Assembly (NCBI GenBank): GCA_008704415.1 | Contig: VXIS01000449.1 | Coordinates: 1 to 30,180 of the forward strand | DNA: 30,180 nucleotides | Source of the DNA: Sphaerosporella brunnea | Lineage: Eukaryota; Ascomycota; Pezizomycetes; Pezizales; Pyronemataceae | Reading direction: 5' to 3' | Shown: positions 19,701 to 30,180 of the stretch, one piece after another | Layout of the letters: each line of letters begins with the position of its first letter | Numbering within the stretch: position 1 is the first letter of the stretch | Notes under the pieces: model-generated | The model's input: the letters and a program-made list of their open reading frames with translations, nothing else | What the model was told of the DNA's origin: nothing | The model's database searches: none | Made by a program: the position numbers and the translations under genes

Positions 19701-22700
19701 TGATTACAGCAGCTTGTACACCTTTCTGAACTACAGCGTATACGTAAGGCAAGGTAAGTATCTTACGATCCTTTGGGCATTAGCCACCTGGACGAGCCAT
19801 AGCTCTAGACCTGCGGTGCCTGTATGGAGAGCGGTATCGGTCTGTACTCTAGGTGTGCGTTAAGGTATTCTACCTACACAGTTGGGAGATCTGTGTTTTA
19901 AGCACCAACAGAAGTGGTGACGGCGGCGGAGTCGGTGTGGTACTCCGGCGAAATACTGCGGTTTCTGCGGGGCAGGTGTGAGCGTTTCCGCACGGATGTA
20001 TCCAAGGTAGCCACAAATGTGTGGTTTTTTGCTGCTTGTACGATATGGAAGCTCAGACTCCACAATCGAATGAGTACACATATCGGTACCCAAGGAAGGA
20101 GGGCGAATGTGCCAGCAACACCGGCTCCAAGGAACAGCACACTCGCCAATCTTGCCAACACGCCTTAACGTCTAAAGCAACTGTTCCCTGCCGGTATCTA
20201 AATACACTGAAAGCACGAGCCCTCACGCGGTGGGGGGAGGTTTGGCGGTCTGCGCCAATGAATCAGACCTTTTATCAGCACTCAACTTTAACAACGGGAA
20301 CGGCGTCGCTGGGCTTTATGTCATCTTCCCGTTCCCATGGAAATAAATTGCAAAGCACCTGCAAACACGCCACCCCGTGGCTGTAAAAAAAAAACTGCAT
20401 TTATTTGGTGGCAAAATTGAAAGATTGTTTGATCAAATCCCCAGGCGCAACGAGCTGGCGAGCGGGAGAGACGAGAGACAATTTTGTATCAGGCCTCAAA
20501 AACACGATTCCAGCCAGTTCGGCAACCCTCGCGCCGCCGCCAACCACTTTGATTCAGAATTGGGCCAGTTTTCCAAGGTTATAACTTGGGCGGTGGTTGT
20601 CGGTACATATACGGGGTGCTGATTGATTGTTTTTTGTCTTATGACTTGTGCTTACTGACGGTCGTCAGCGACAAACAGTTCGTGGACGTCCGGACCAAAA
20701 AGTAAAGGCAATTTACATTCTGAAGTTGCGGTCCCAGAAATAGTTCAGCGCAGCCAAGCGTTAATAGCGCCATATTACGTTTGACCGTTTGGCTCGAGCT
20801 GAAGTCATACATACAACTCACGCAGTAGCCGTTAAAGCCGGATGCGCCTAACGATCAAGCCGCGCCCAGCTGGATTCGAGGCTTTGGAAAGTCTGGAACC
20901 AACCATGTGGACACAACCAAGCATGCGTCAAGACACATCACTAGCCCGAGAACGACGACGCCATTTGGTTCCACCAGTGCGCTTGCGCATAGCCCGGGCC
21001 AAGGCTGGGGTGGTTTCAAATCTCGCCTGAAGCTGCTGCCACACACCCCATCTCCGAGAACGGGGCCATCCTGCAACCGGCAGTTCCATCCCGCTACGTG
21101 TTGCGGATCACGCGTGTGTGAAGCGCATCCGCTTCTCATTCAACGATGGATATCGATGATGGCCCGGAGACCGCGTGCAGCAAATTGAAAAAAATAAATA
21201 AAAATAAATCAAAAAATACTTTGCAAACGGAGGCATTTTAGATAATTTGGTCAAAACGGCGCTCTTAAGCTGAAGGTTTAGATGCCCCGCTAGTTGCCCC
21301 CCCTTTTTTTTTTCCTAGACAGATCGCTGGTGGAGGGCGTTAATTTCCCAACAGGTCCATCCAGGTCTGAGGTCTCAAGCGCCTTACCGCACGTCGTATC
21401 CTCGGCATAATTGTCCGAGGCAAACCAGATCTCATGTACGAGTAGCTGGGTCATTTCTCGCAACTAACACAAGCAGGTCCTAGAGAAAACTCTATGTACC
21501 ACATGCATAACAACTCAAACTCAAAAAACCCGTTGGTTGTGCAGCAGCAGCAGCAGATGCGCGACAGCAAGAAACGTCACCCCGTTAGGTAACTGGCCAT
21601 GGCAGAAATGCCCACATAGCAGAGCATGAGTTCCACATATGCAAGCTAGCCCGCTTTACGAAGCGCCTGCATGGTGGTCCGATCGCGGTATCGAAGGTCC
21701 GCTGCAACACATCAGACGAAATGATTGGCGCGTCGCGTCGTGAGGGTCTTTCATTGTGATGTCGCCAGGTCCCCTGCCTGACCAAAGGGGGGGGGGGTGG
21801 CGATCATCTTCGGCGCTCGCGAGGTCGCCTATACACGCAATCTAGAAAGCCAAGAGCACCTTCCTACATACAATTTTCTCCGTTACCCAGTCCTACAGGC
21901 GCAAGTGGCGCCATCTACACGGGGCTCTGCACTAAGTGTGTGCAACTTGGAGCTCTGTTCCGACGCTGCACGGAGCTGGTGGGTCTCCAGATTCCAAAAG
22001 TATGGGGAAACTGCCGGCTTTGTGTGTGGGTGCGGTGGTTGGCACGCAAACAAGCTTTTCAGTTCGAGAGCTGAGATAGCAGCTCCGTGCGTTGTGAAAA
22101 AGCAGGTCAGGTCGATTCCCATTTTTCCTTTTTTTTCCCCAGCAAACCTGTGGCGAATACAACAGGTTCTTTTTTTTCTCTCTCTCTGAACGGTGAGTGG
22201 TGGCTGTGGAGATATCATTTCTGTGGATGTATGCACATTTCTGTGGATGTATGGTTGGGGACGCTTACCAATACATACAAAACACCCCTGTCCCATCGAG
22301 TGATGAGTGTGAATCTTTCATTTTTCACACCCAAGTGCCATTATTCCTAAAGCCTGGAGAATCTGAGTTTGATGGGTGATAGAGCGAGCGAAAATAAGCA
22401 CACTATCAATGTTCTTTTTGAAAATAAATCTTTTTTGGTGGAATAATGGGGCGTACAGATCCACACCGGCTATAGGCGTCCCCAACCACATGCAGTTGGT
22501 GGGTGCTATGTATGGCGCAAAGTATCAAAGTATCATGTGCGGCACAGGCGGGCTGCGGATATCTATGGACCAATAGCCGACTCTGACTTCATGTAAGGGA
22601 TGGATAGAAGATCCGCGCCGCCAACACTGCAAAAACTCACGATGGTATGCAACAGCGACCATGGGCGAAGTCAAGGGCTATGGAATCGCCGTTGTTATCT

Positions 22701-25340
22701 ACGGTGAGTCGACCTTCCGCGGCTACTGGGCGCGGATGTTGGCGTGTGTACCAGTGATTGTCACACGGCCAGCGCAAGTCCGGTGGGCAGTCACTCCCGG
22801 CCATGCCTGCATCGGTGTTCCGAGCAAAAGGATAGCTGAGTATCCGACCAGATTCGCCCGCACTAGATATACCAAGGTGTGCACTCATCGAGGGAGGAGG
22901 TCGTCCTGTCGTTGTCATCGTCGTCGTCCGTGATCCGTGGACTACAGCTTTTCGAGCTTAGCACTCGGCGGCGGCGGCATTAAATAAACCACGCCAATGT
23001 CCACACGAGTGGGACCTGTCGGATCTCGCGCCTGCTCGCAAAAAAAAAAAAAAAAAGCCCCGTGCTTAGATATGATATGCTGCTAGATACACAGTAATTT
23101 ATGCGGCGACCAGAGCGCGGCATGCATCGAAGTTAGAGTCGAGATACATACGTACATATCGGAAATCGTGAGATTTCTTTGCATAGCTTACATATCGTGG
23201 CGCCGGGCTCGGGACTTGGTGCAAAGCCCTGCCGACGTTTCTCCCGGGTATCGTTGCTTCCTACATAACGCTGCACGGGCGGCCGCTGTGCCGTAACAAG
23301 ACTTTCTTTCCCTGTCCTATCCCATGACCATCATATCCGCGCGCCTCGTTTGGTTCGCATGGGGCAATCTACGATGCTCAAGCACATCTCGGCGAGACAA
23401 GTATTGTATGCGGCAGAATTCGTTGATCGAGGTTGCAATTGGGGCTGTGATGCACACAGATCACAGGCAGAGGAGATCCTCTGCTGGGATGTGAATCGCA
23501 GATGCACATGCGACAAGGAGAATCCGGAGTTGCAAAATCAGCTCCTTTATCCAGCGGCTGGCACATGAAGCTAAAGCCGCCCAGCGCCAGCAGCCCACGC
23601 TAAACACACACATACAGCCGGTCGCGCCGCGGAAATTAATTATTTTCTTATTTTTGTATTGGGCCACCACTCTCCTCCTCCTCCGCGTTCTTTCTTCCTC
23701 CTGTCGGCGGCATTCTCCGTGAAGAATTCATGGGTGGTTGGCGATGGGATGACGCTGGAGTTCTCCACACCTCCTCCGTTCCAACGCCCCCCCGGTCCCT
23801 CCCTTTCTAATCCCCTCCCCACCGCAATTACAATCACGCGCGCTCCTCCTTGCCGTGGGCGTGTGTGCGGCCATCCGGCTGTATGTCTCAGCAAAACCCT
23901 CAATCGCAATAAAAATGGGTAAATCATCAGCCAGCCGCAACCCGAGTGTTTTCGTGCTGGCCATTGTATTGCAACTGGAAAAGCAATATCAGTCAATACC
24001 TCCATCATCGCCTTTCCGAGTCAGCGCGCGAAGAATGAGGGGGAGGAGCAAGAGGGGCAGAATGAACGCAGTGGGGGGTGAGGAGGGAACAGCCTTCAGC
24101 TTGTTGCTTTTGTTTGGGCCCGACGAACTTCTTCTGGCGCCAAAAGCGGAAGTGCAAGCCGCTCGATTGCCGGTTTGGGCGCGCGGACTGAGAGCAAAAG
24201 CCGAGAGAAAAAGAAAAAAAAAAACTCCTAGGTCCAGCTTTGTGCCTGCCGTTGGATGGGTCACAGAACAACCCCCCACCACCTTGCGTTCGCGCCTGGA
24301 AATTGCGCGGCTTTTTTTTTTTTTTTTCGTGGCTTTTTATTCCTGGGCTTTTAATCGGGTCCCGCGTGTCCGCCGACTCGTCGGCAAAAGCTTACACACA
24401 TATCCACGACGCTGGCCTTTTTTTTCGAACTTCTGCAACCTATTGGCTGGCTGCTGGCGATCCGAATCAGGAGACCTGCAGGCGGGGGGAGCGGCACGAA
24501 GAAGTCGAAAGACGGCAGCGCGCAGAGCGAGCGGTTCACTACTCGCCATCGCTCGACCCAAAAGCTCAGTCAGCAACAGGAGGCCCAGTAGGTGGGTCGC
24601 TTACGCTCCATTTTTGGGAGATTCTGCCGCGAATTACGACTCCTATGCCAGATCATTGCGTGGCGGAACTGGCACTCTGGGGATGCATTTATCCTGCGAG
24701 CCGTAGGGCAGCAGAAGAAAGGAAGCTGCGCTAGCAGTTCGTGGTAACCACACCTTGTTGTATGCCCTTTTTTGCAGAACCACAGTACAAGGGCAAATAG
24801 CCGGTTGCGCCCTTTGTTAGGCGGCAAAGGAGTATGTACTAGGTAGAAGTACAGATGTGAAAACAGGCATTCACCGAACTGCACTGGGGGGCTGTGCGGA
24901 CAACCGCGTTCGCTGGGTTCATGAGTGAAACCTGCTTTGTTTCCACACTGATGAGATTGTGAACCTGACGGCGTGCCCTGGATCGTTGTAAACGCCATTC
25001 GGACCAGACACGCGCCGTTTGAGGCTTCCTTCGATTTGGAAGCAATTGGTGTTCTAGTCGGCATCTACGACAGCGATGACGGGCAGTTACTTGCGCATGC
25101 ACAGTTCGTTTCGTGGATTTGTTAGCTGCAGTGAAACGGGTGGGCTAGGGTGCGCGGAAGTGGAATACGAACCTGCATGAAGAACGGCAACCAACAACTG
25201 TCCCAAGAATAGGAATTCGGAAAAAAAGAACAACCACAACGTCAACAGGGTTGAATCCCAATGGCAACAAGTCCAATCGAAAATACGGATGTGCTTTGGT
25301 CATGCGGTAATCGCGTCTACAAGATTTTGGGAGGCCTGTA
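16713..25340. other. Long gene-poor stretch (8.6 kb)
   Basis: No reading frame here has a recognisable domain or convincing intron structure. The longer open frames (18224-18718, 164 codons; 23855-24706, 283 codons) lack motifs, and the second is padded by poly-Phe from T tracts. Visible structure is limited to homopolymers: T then C tracts at about 17648-17675, G at about 19136-19150, C/T at about 21298-21314, G at about 21787-21797, A at about 23040-23056 and T at about 24310-24327. There are also small tandem repeats at 17849-17872 (CAGCTAGC units), 21542-21556 (CAG units) and 22214-22252. Confidence 0.5.
22214..22252. repeat. Two tandem copies of a roughly 20-bp unit (CATTTCTGTGGATGTATG)
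   Basis: The unit occurs twice in direct succession with CA between. There is no surrounding gene. Confidence 0.7.
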
Positions 25341-25460
25341 TACCGTAGAAGCTTCGGTCCTCAGGCAATGTGGCAAAGTGACTGCGCTCTGTGGAGAAGT
25401 CACTCAGCCTCATGGCAAAGTCACTTAGCCGCATTACCTTAGTACCAAATCTTTACGGTG
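25341..25460. mobile_element. Degenerate MITE of the 5900 family
   Basis: It starts TACCGTAGAAG and ends CTTTACGGTG. The body (AGGCAATGTGGCAAAGT, CTCTGTGGAGAAGTCACTCAG) closely matches the reverse complement of the 5900-6007 element. The terminal repeats are diverged, so it is an old copy. It is the only element of that family in the right half. Confidence 0.75.
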
Positions 25461-27149
25461 TGCTCCCTGATGGCGTCAGCTAGGGTCCTCGGAGTGGCGG
25501 AAATGGGACAAATTAGCGACCAGCGAATGAAAGAAACGCTCGAGGCGACTCAACCCTGATGACATGACTACTCGCGCGCGACAAAAGAAGGCACAAAGGT
25601 CGCTTGCGGTTGATGAGACTTGCATCCTTCCTTTTTTTTTTTTTGTTTTTTTTCTCGATCTAAGCTTAAGGAGTTTGTTGCTGCTCGGTCCATTATATAC
25701 TACCTTTCGGATATTTTCGACGATGGGGGGGGGGTTTTTGCCCCCGGCCCAATTCCTCCTCGCTCTGCCCTGCGGGGAGCGATTCAAGCAGAGCAGCAGG
25801 GATGCTGAGAACACTCGTGATGACAAAACACCACACAAACGTCTTCAATCCAGAACCGAATAACTCAACGCCAACACAAAATTTCCATGAAGCGATAGAA
25901 TTTGCGAGACAGGGTGCCTATTTTAATCACTCAAAACTGGTGCAATATTGTTTTTGTAGTGCGATGCAGGATCAGACGGCGCGATGAGGTTATTTTCCGC
26001 CGGCCGCCTTGCCGACCGCCTTTTGTATGGGAAAAATGCAAAAGTCAACTTCATCAAACCACCACATTTTTGTTCAGTTTTCATAGCGATGGAAAGCTTT
26101 CGATTTGGTAAACCCGATACAATAGATGGCAAGTGGTCGATAAAATGTGGTGTTGAGTGGGTGGTCGATGAAGTCGACGTAGAATTGGATTTGCGTGGTA
26201 AGCCACAGCCTGGCGTTGTTCAGCCACAAAAGCGGCCACAAAAGGAATGGTGTTGCCTTGAAGTCGTGTGCGCACCCCTGCTGCTCTGCTTGAATCGCTT
26301 CCGCCCTGCGTCACATCATCCAGACAGACGCTCCCAGCCAATTCTGCCGGAGGACCCTTCGACAGCCGCTTTTGCCGTTCCACGACCGTCATCCTCGCAG
26401 TGAAACGCCTTCCCTTCTTCGTTTTGTGCTTTGAGGGGATTTTCTGGCCTGTCACCTTCTCTTTGGTTCAGAGTAAACTGGTTGAGCACCTTTTTTTTTT
26501 TTTTTTGCTTTTTTTTGCTTTCCTTTTTTTTTCGCTCCCATTCTCGAGAGATTCACGATATCGCGAATCGAAGCAGCTTGCAGATGTGTTTAGATAAAAA
26601 GCCTCGGGATTTATGGGCTCTTCTGTCACGGCGAGATCCCGGGCAGTCGGAACCTGTCAGTGCCGCCTCGGATGGGGGAGGCCTCTCCTTCGCGCTCTCT
26701 TTGGCGGGGTCACAGTTTGGCCGGGTGGATCGGTTAGCGTGGGTCAAGTTTGCACACGGGCTGGCAGCTTATCCGCGCAGCGTCTAGAGCAGTAAGGCTT
26801 GCATCTCTCAGCACTCCAGCTCACACACACTCTCTCTCTTTTTTACACGTTGCGAAGCACTGCCTGCAGCGTCGCTCACATTTCCGCCCGCTTTGGAAGC
26901 GGTGACGCTCGGAGCGACACACAGCCAAGGTGTTGTCTGATCGGGTCACTGGCGCCGGCGAGGAGGATGAGGGCATACAGTTGCGAGAGAGACGCCCGCG
27001 AGGCGGTGAAGAATTCGCTGCTCGTCCACGCCCGTCCAAACGCTAATTGGAGCAGCAGCCAACCACAGCGCTCGGAAGGATGCTTCGTACCGGAACCTAG
27101 CGTCAAAGTTTACACACAGCCGCCGTGAGCAATAGATAAGTAGAGTACA

Positions 27150-27195
27150 CACATACATCATGTAGATGTAGATACATACATCATGTAGATACATA
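27150..27195. repeat. Short direct repeat with ACATACATCATGTAGAT units
   Basis: Two copies of ACATACATCATGTAGAT plus partial units (GTAGATACATACAT) occur in about 45 bp. Confidence 0.65.
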
Positions 27196-28011
27196 CATTG
27201 TGGTTAGTATCCGGATGGCTTTTTGCGAATGCAACTGGGTTTGCCGCACAAAGCGTCAAGATTATCGATCATCAGGTGCAGCATCTGTGGCAGCAGCAGC
27301 AGTACTACGTTGCAGTGGTTGTTGTTGCAGCTGGACGATGGCACGTCGTTGGCCGCTTGACCCGTGTGTCTCGTCTGCTGGAGCGTGTCGCTCGTCTTCT
27401 TTGCCGGGTTGCGTTGCGTTGTCGCTCGCTTCCGGGTCGGGAAGCGTAGCCTTCCTGTACCGCCAGCGCGACTCGACTGCGTAGCCCCCCCCCCCACTCG
27501 CAGGCTACGATGCATAAAATGTACCTCATACCTCACAGCAAACGATCTGCTCTGGCAGAAGCCAGGCCTCTCAGTTCGCTGCATCTGCGACTTGTCTGGA
27601 TACATCCATACATACCGAGTGCCTATCTTTGCTGCTGCTCGTGTGCATCTATTTGCTCGCAACCAGCTCGCCGGTCGCCAATACATACCTCGTATTTGCC
27701 CTGGGGTGATCTTGTCTTGCTTGGCTGCCATTCCGCGCGTCCCGACCTATCAAGTTATACATCCACCCCGAATTAGCAGGACGCCGACGACGTCGACCCG
27801 CAGCCCTGACTCTGCTCTGCGCCGTCGCGGAGCAGGTCACAAGCTCCCGCCCACCGCTCACGCCGGCAAAGTCACAGTCACCGCCAGCCGGTCGGATCCG
27901 CTTACTGTCCAGCCAATCGAAACCACTCGGCGTAGAAAGTACGATGGCTACCTCAACTCTACAAGTACAGCACAGCACACTCAGCGCTTGGTGTCTTCCG
28001 CCTTCCCGCCT

Positions 28012-28125
28012 CTTTTCCCACACCACCACCACCACCTCCACCTCCACCACCACCACCATCACCATCACCATACTCCACCCCCCCCCCCCCAAATATCCAT
28101 CATCATCATCCCCCCCCCCCCCTCC
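28012..28125. repeat. CAC/ATC microsatellite with long C tracts
   Basis: Runs of CAC and CATCAC triplets are followed by C tracts of about 10-14 nt at about 28077-28090 and 28111-28122, separated by ATC repeats. The opposite strand is G-run rich and could form G-quadruplexes. Confidence 0.8.
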
Positions 28126-28495
28126 AACCCAAATATCTGATCCTCCCCCATTTCTACTTCCTCTTCTCCACTTTTTCTCGCTTCGAGAGAAAAACAAAAA
28201 AAGTCCTTCTCTCTTTCTATTCTTAACGCCAGTCGTCCCCCCACCTTCCGACCACTTGTACCGACTCGATACGCTTCCGCTGCTGCAGGAACTCTGTCCA
28301 CACACTTCTTGCCCAAACGCGCGCCGACGACTTGTCAACTTGTCAACGAACCTTCGCCCACCTAACTCGCGCTTCAACCTCACTTGTCGCGCCTATCTCG
28401 CGCATCGACACACAACTCTTGAACCGCGTGGTGTACCCCGGCTGGAGTCGACGGCAATTGCCCGAGTGAGGCCGTTGATCTGACTGACGCCTACC

Positions 28496-30180
28496 ATGAC
28501 GAAAGAAGGCGGTGATCCAAGGCCTCCATCGCCCTCAAATGCAAACGGCAGTGAAGCTCCTCCGCCGCAGCAGTTCACTCCCGTAAACAATACGGCCAAT
28601 TCCCAGCGACCTCCGTCGGACAACTCTACTACCAATGGCCACGCGCCACCTACATCTTTAGCTCCCATACGGAGTACCGCATCCATATTCGGTGGCCCGG
28701 TGGCGCCTGTGCGAACATCAACGCCTGCACCCCCTCCACCTTCAATGGCATACGCCGCGGGTGGAAGTAGTAACGGTGGCGCTTCTATCACCACGTCACC
28801 CCATAGACAAAGCCACAGTGCCATCACCTCGCAGCCCCCGATCACTCCAAGCAACGGCAATGGATACTCCCACCACCACATTCGCCAGCAGTCGCTCACA
28901 CCACCACTACCGGGGCCGCCACCTACCGATGACGCATGGCAGTCGGTTGGAGATTCGGATTCGGGTGGACACAAGAGGAAGCGATCGATGAGCCCTGTTA
29001 CGCAGACTCAACATCACCATCTCGCAGCGCACGAGGCGGCTATGGGGCCATTACCGATGCCAGAACTTCCTCTGCATCGCATTGACAGTGGACTCACCGG
29101 ATCTGATGATGGGAGTGTAAGGGGCATGTCTATTGAGGATAGCTCACCGCATCCCCAAGGACTGCAAGTCGACCCACACACCGGTGTCAGAGTAGACCCG
29201 AAACGAAGAAAGAGAGTATTCAGCAACCGAACCAAGACAGGCTGCATAACATGCCGCCGACGAAAGAAGAAGTGCGACGAAGGGAAGCCTGAATGTCAGT
29301 TGTCCCCTTACTTCCCATTGGATCCCCCCCTCCCCCCCCCGCCTAGTTTATGCTTTTAAGATTTATTTTTTGGCGGTTCGTCTCCATCATTCCATATGGC
29401 CGTGGCCTCTTTTTTGTGTTGGGGATACTCGCGGCTATTTCTTTTTTGATCTGCCCATTTATGACGCTTCGCTGCGCTGTCTCATCTTTTCTTGATTCTA
29501 CGCTGTGATTGTCTCTATCTGGTCCGATCCGCTTCCCCGCTCACAATATTCCAGGTACCAATTGCAAGCGAGGTGGCTTCGTGTGTGAAGGATATTCTGG
29601 CAAAGTGAGCTGGCAAAAGCCTCCCGGGAAGCAATTGCCCTCCACGGCCGCAAACGGACCTCCTTACATCCAGTCAAAAGAGGACCAACCCGGCGCTCTC
29701 CCGATCTCATTGTCAGTTGGAACCCCGACTTCTACCACGCATCATCACGGAATGGATGATCGCCCTTACCGCACCCCCAACGAACAACACTCGGCGATAT
29801 CTGCTCCGATGCAAGATACTATGTCGCCTCAGAATACACACAGTTACCTTCCTTTGCGTGGGGAACCTACGCCTACTGCTGCCCCCGCCACCCCGACGGC
29901 GCAGAACGAAACCTTCGGTGCTACACCCACAGCGTCAGGTCCGGAACGTCGCTTGTCGTTTTCTCAACAGCCTCTGAACCAATCAACCGTAGCAATGGCC
30001 CAACAAAAGTCGGAAAAAGAGAGGATGCTGAGTGCGCAGCTGTACCACGCCAACACACCCGAACTTATGGCTGAGCGTGAGGCATGCAAGGTAGCCTGCT
30101 GGCGTTACAATAGTATTGCTGGGAACCCGAGCTTGGGCTTATCGCAGGCTGAGAAGGGAAAGATGTTGCTTGATATTCTG
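28496..30180 (+). CDS. Zn(II)2Cys6 protein with a C-terminal maltose-acetyltransferase (Mac) type domain, 3' partial
   Basis: Exon 1 28496-29294, intron 29295-29554, exon 2 from 29555 to the window edge: 475 codons visible, with no stop. The start is well set: an in-frame TGA at 28481 precedes it and the context is CTACCATGA. Residues 1-235 are Pro/Ser/Gln-rich and probably disordered, with a basic patch HKRKRS. The zinc cluster has Cys 250, 253, 260, 267, 270 and 277, preceded by basic PKRRKRVFSNRTKTG. This fold binds two Zn ions and DNA. Cys267 is encoded across the splice junction (T|GT), and only this splice restores the TNCKRGGFVCEGY half of the cluster. After a second low-complexity linker, residues about 424-475 (RMLSAQLYHANTPELMAERE, then RYNS) match the Mac domain that precedes the hexapeptide repeats of sugar O-acetyltransferases. 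The catalytic part would lie beyond 30180. The zinc cluster is certain; the Mac call is strong on motif; activity is unknown. Confidence 0.92.
29295..29554 (+). other. 260-nt intron inside the zinc-cluster coding sequence
   Basis: Donor GTCAGT after GAAT, acceptor ATTCCAG before GTACCAATTGC. Removal joins GAA-TGT-ACC-AAT-TGC (E-C-T-N-C) with exact cluster spacing. The intron is longer than the others in this window and contains a C-rich tract (about 29325-29341). If retained, translation ends at 29359 after half the zinc cluster. Confidence 0.88.

Larger units (their letters stand above)
25461..28495. promoter_or_regulatory. Upstream region and probable long 5' leader of the zinc-cluster gene
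   Basis: No gene is supported. T tracts occur at about 25630-25651 and 26490-26530, and a short direct repeat (ACATACATCATGTAGAT) at 27150-27195. A strongly C/T-rich zone with CAC/ATC runs and long C tracts spans 28010-28135, and the 350 bp before the ATG remain pyrimidine-rich, as in many fungal leaders. Open frames at 27364-28140 (plus) and 27649-28383 (minus) are low-complexity shadows of this zone. Confidence 0.45.

Noticed and set aside
23855..24706. Long open frame (283 codons, plus)
   Set aside because: No domain, arginine-rich translation of GC-rich sequence and a poly-Phe run from a T tract. No intron or promoter support.
24570..25064. Open frame of 164 codons (minus)
   Set aside because: Cys/His-rich by composition but no ordered zinc-binding pattern, and no gene context.
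27364..28140. Open frame of 258 codons (plus)
   Set aside because: It ends in poly-His and poly-Pro from a microsatellite, lies in the probable leader of the zinc-cluster gene, and has no motif.
27649..28383. Open frame of 244 codons (minus)
   Set aside because: Shadow of the same C/T-rich repeat zone, giving poly-Gly/Val low complexity.
28393..28974. Open frame of 193 codons (minus)
   Set aside because: Antisense shadow of zinc-cluster exon 1.

Overview
The window reads as nuclear DNA of a filamentous ascomycete (Pezizomycotina). Its genes carry short spliceosomal introns (about 48-70 nt, plus one of 260 nt). The gene families are typical of these fungi: a DHA1-type drug/H+ antiporter, F-box/ankyrin proteins and a Zn(II)2Cys6 regulator. 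I cannot name the species. Homopolymer tracts (A, T, C and G) are very common between genes.

Layout. Positions 1-1438 (minus) hold a peptide-methionine sulfoxide reductase (MsrA)-like gene, broken by a 753-bp hAT-type non-autonomous transposon with a perfect 8-bp target duplication. Positions 1459-2431 (minus) hold a decayed or frameshifted gene of unknown function. Positions 2520-10060 are a repeat island without a convincing intact gene. It contains a cluster of TA-flanked inverted-repeat MITEs (3326-4851, 5900-6007), one of them an intricate chimera, a tRNA-like SINE candidate, and three further hAT-type MITE copies. Two of those copies bracket about 1 kb of DNA and appear to have moved with it as one unit. 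Positions 10268-12178 (minus) hold a complete MFS transporter (598 aa, three exons). Positions 12634-13452 hold a different long-inverted-repeat element. Positions 14345-16712 hold a divergent pair of F-box-like/ankyrin genes.

From 16713 to 28495 I find no convincing gene, only one MITE and simple repeats: an unusually long gap for a fungus. It leads into the last gene, which starts at 28496 (plus) and runs off the right edge. That gene has a long disordered N terminus, a Zn2Cys6 cluster whose fourth Cys codon is split by a 260-nt intron, and then the start of a maltose-acetyltransferase (Mac) type domain. This suggests a DNA-binding/sugar O-acetyltransferase fusion.

The genes do not form an evident pathway or a biosynthetic cluster. 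The most interesting material is the fusion regulator at the right edge and the transposon architecture of the left third. No CRISPR, phage or rRNA feature was seen, and no intact tRNA.
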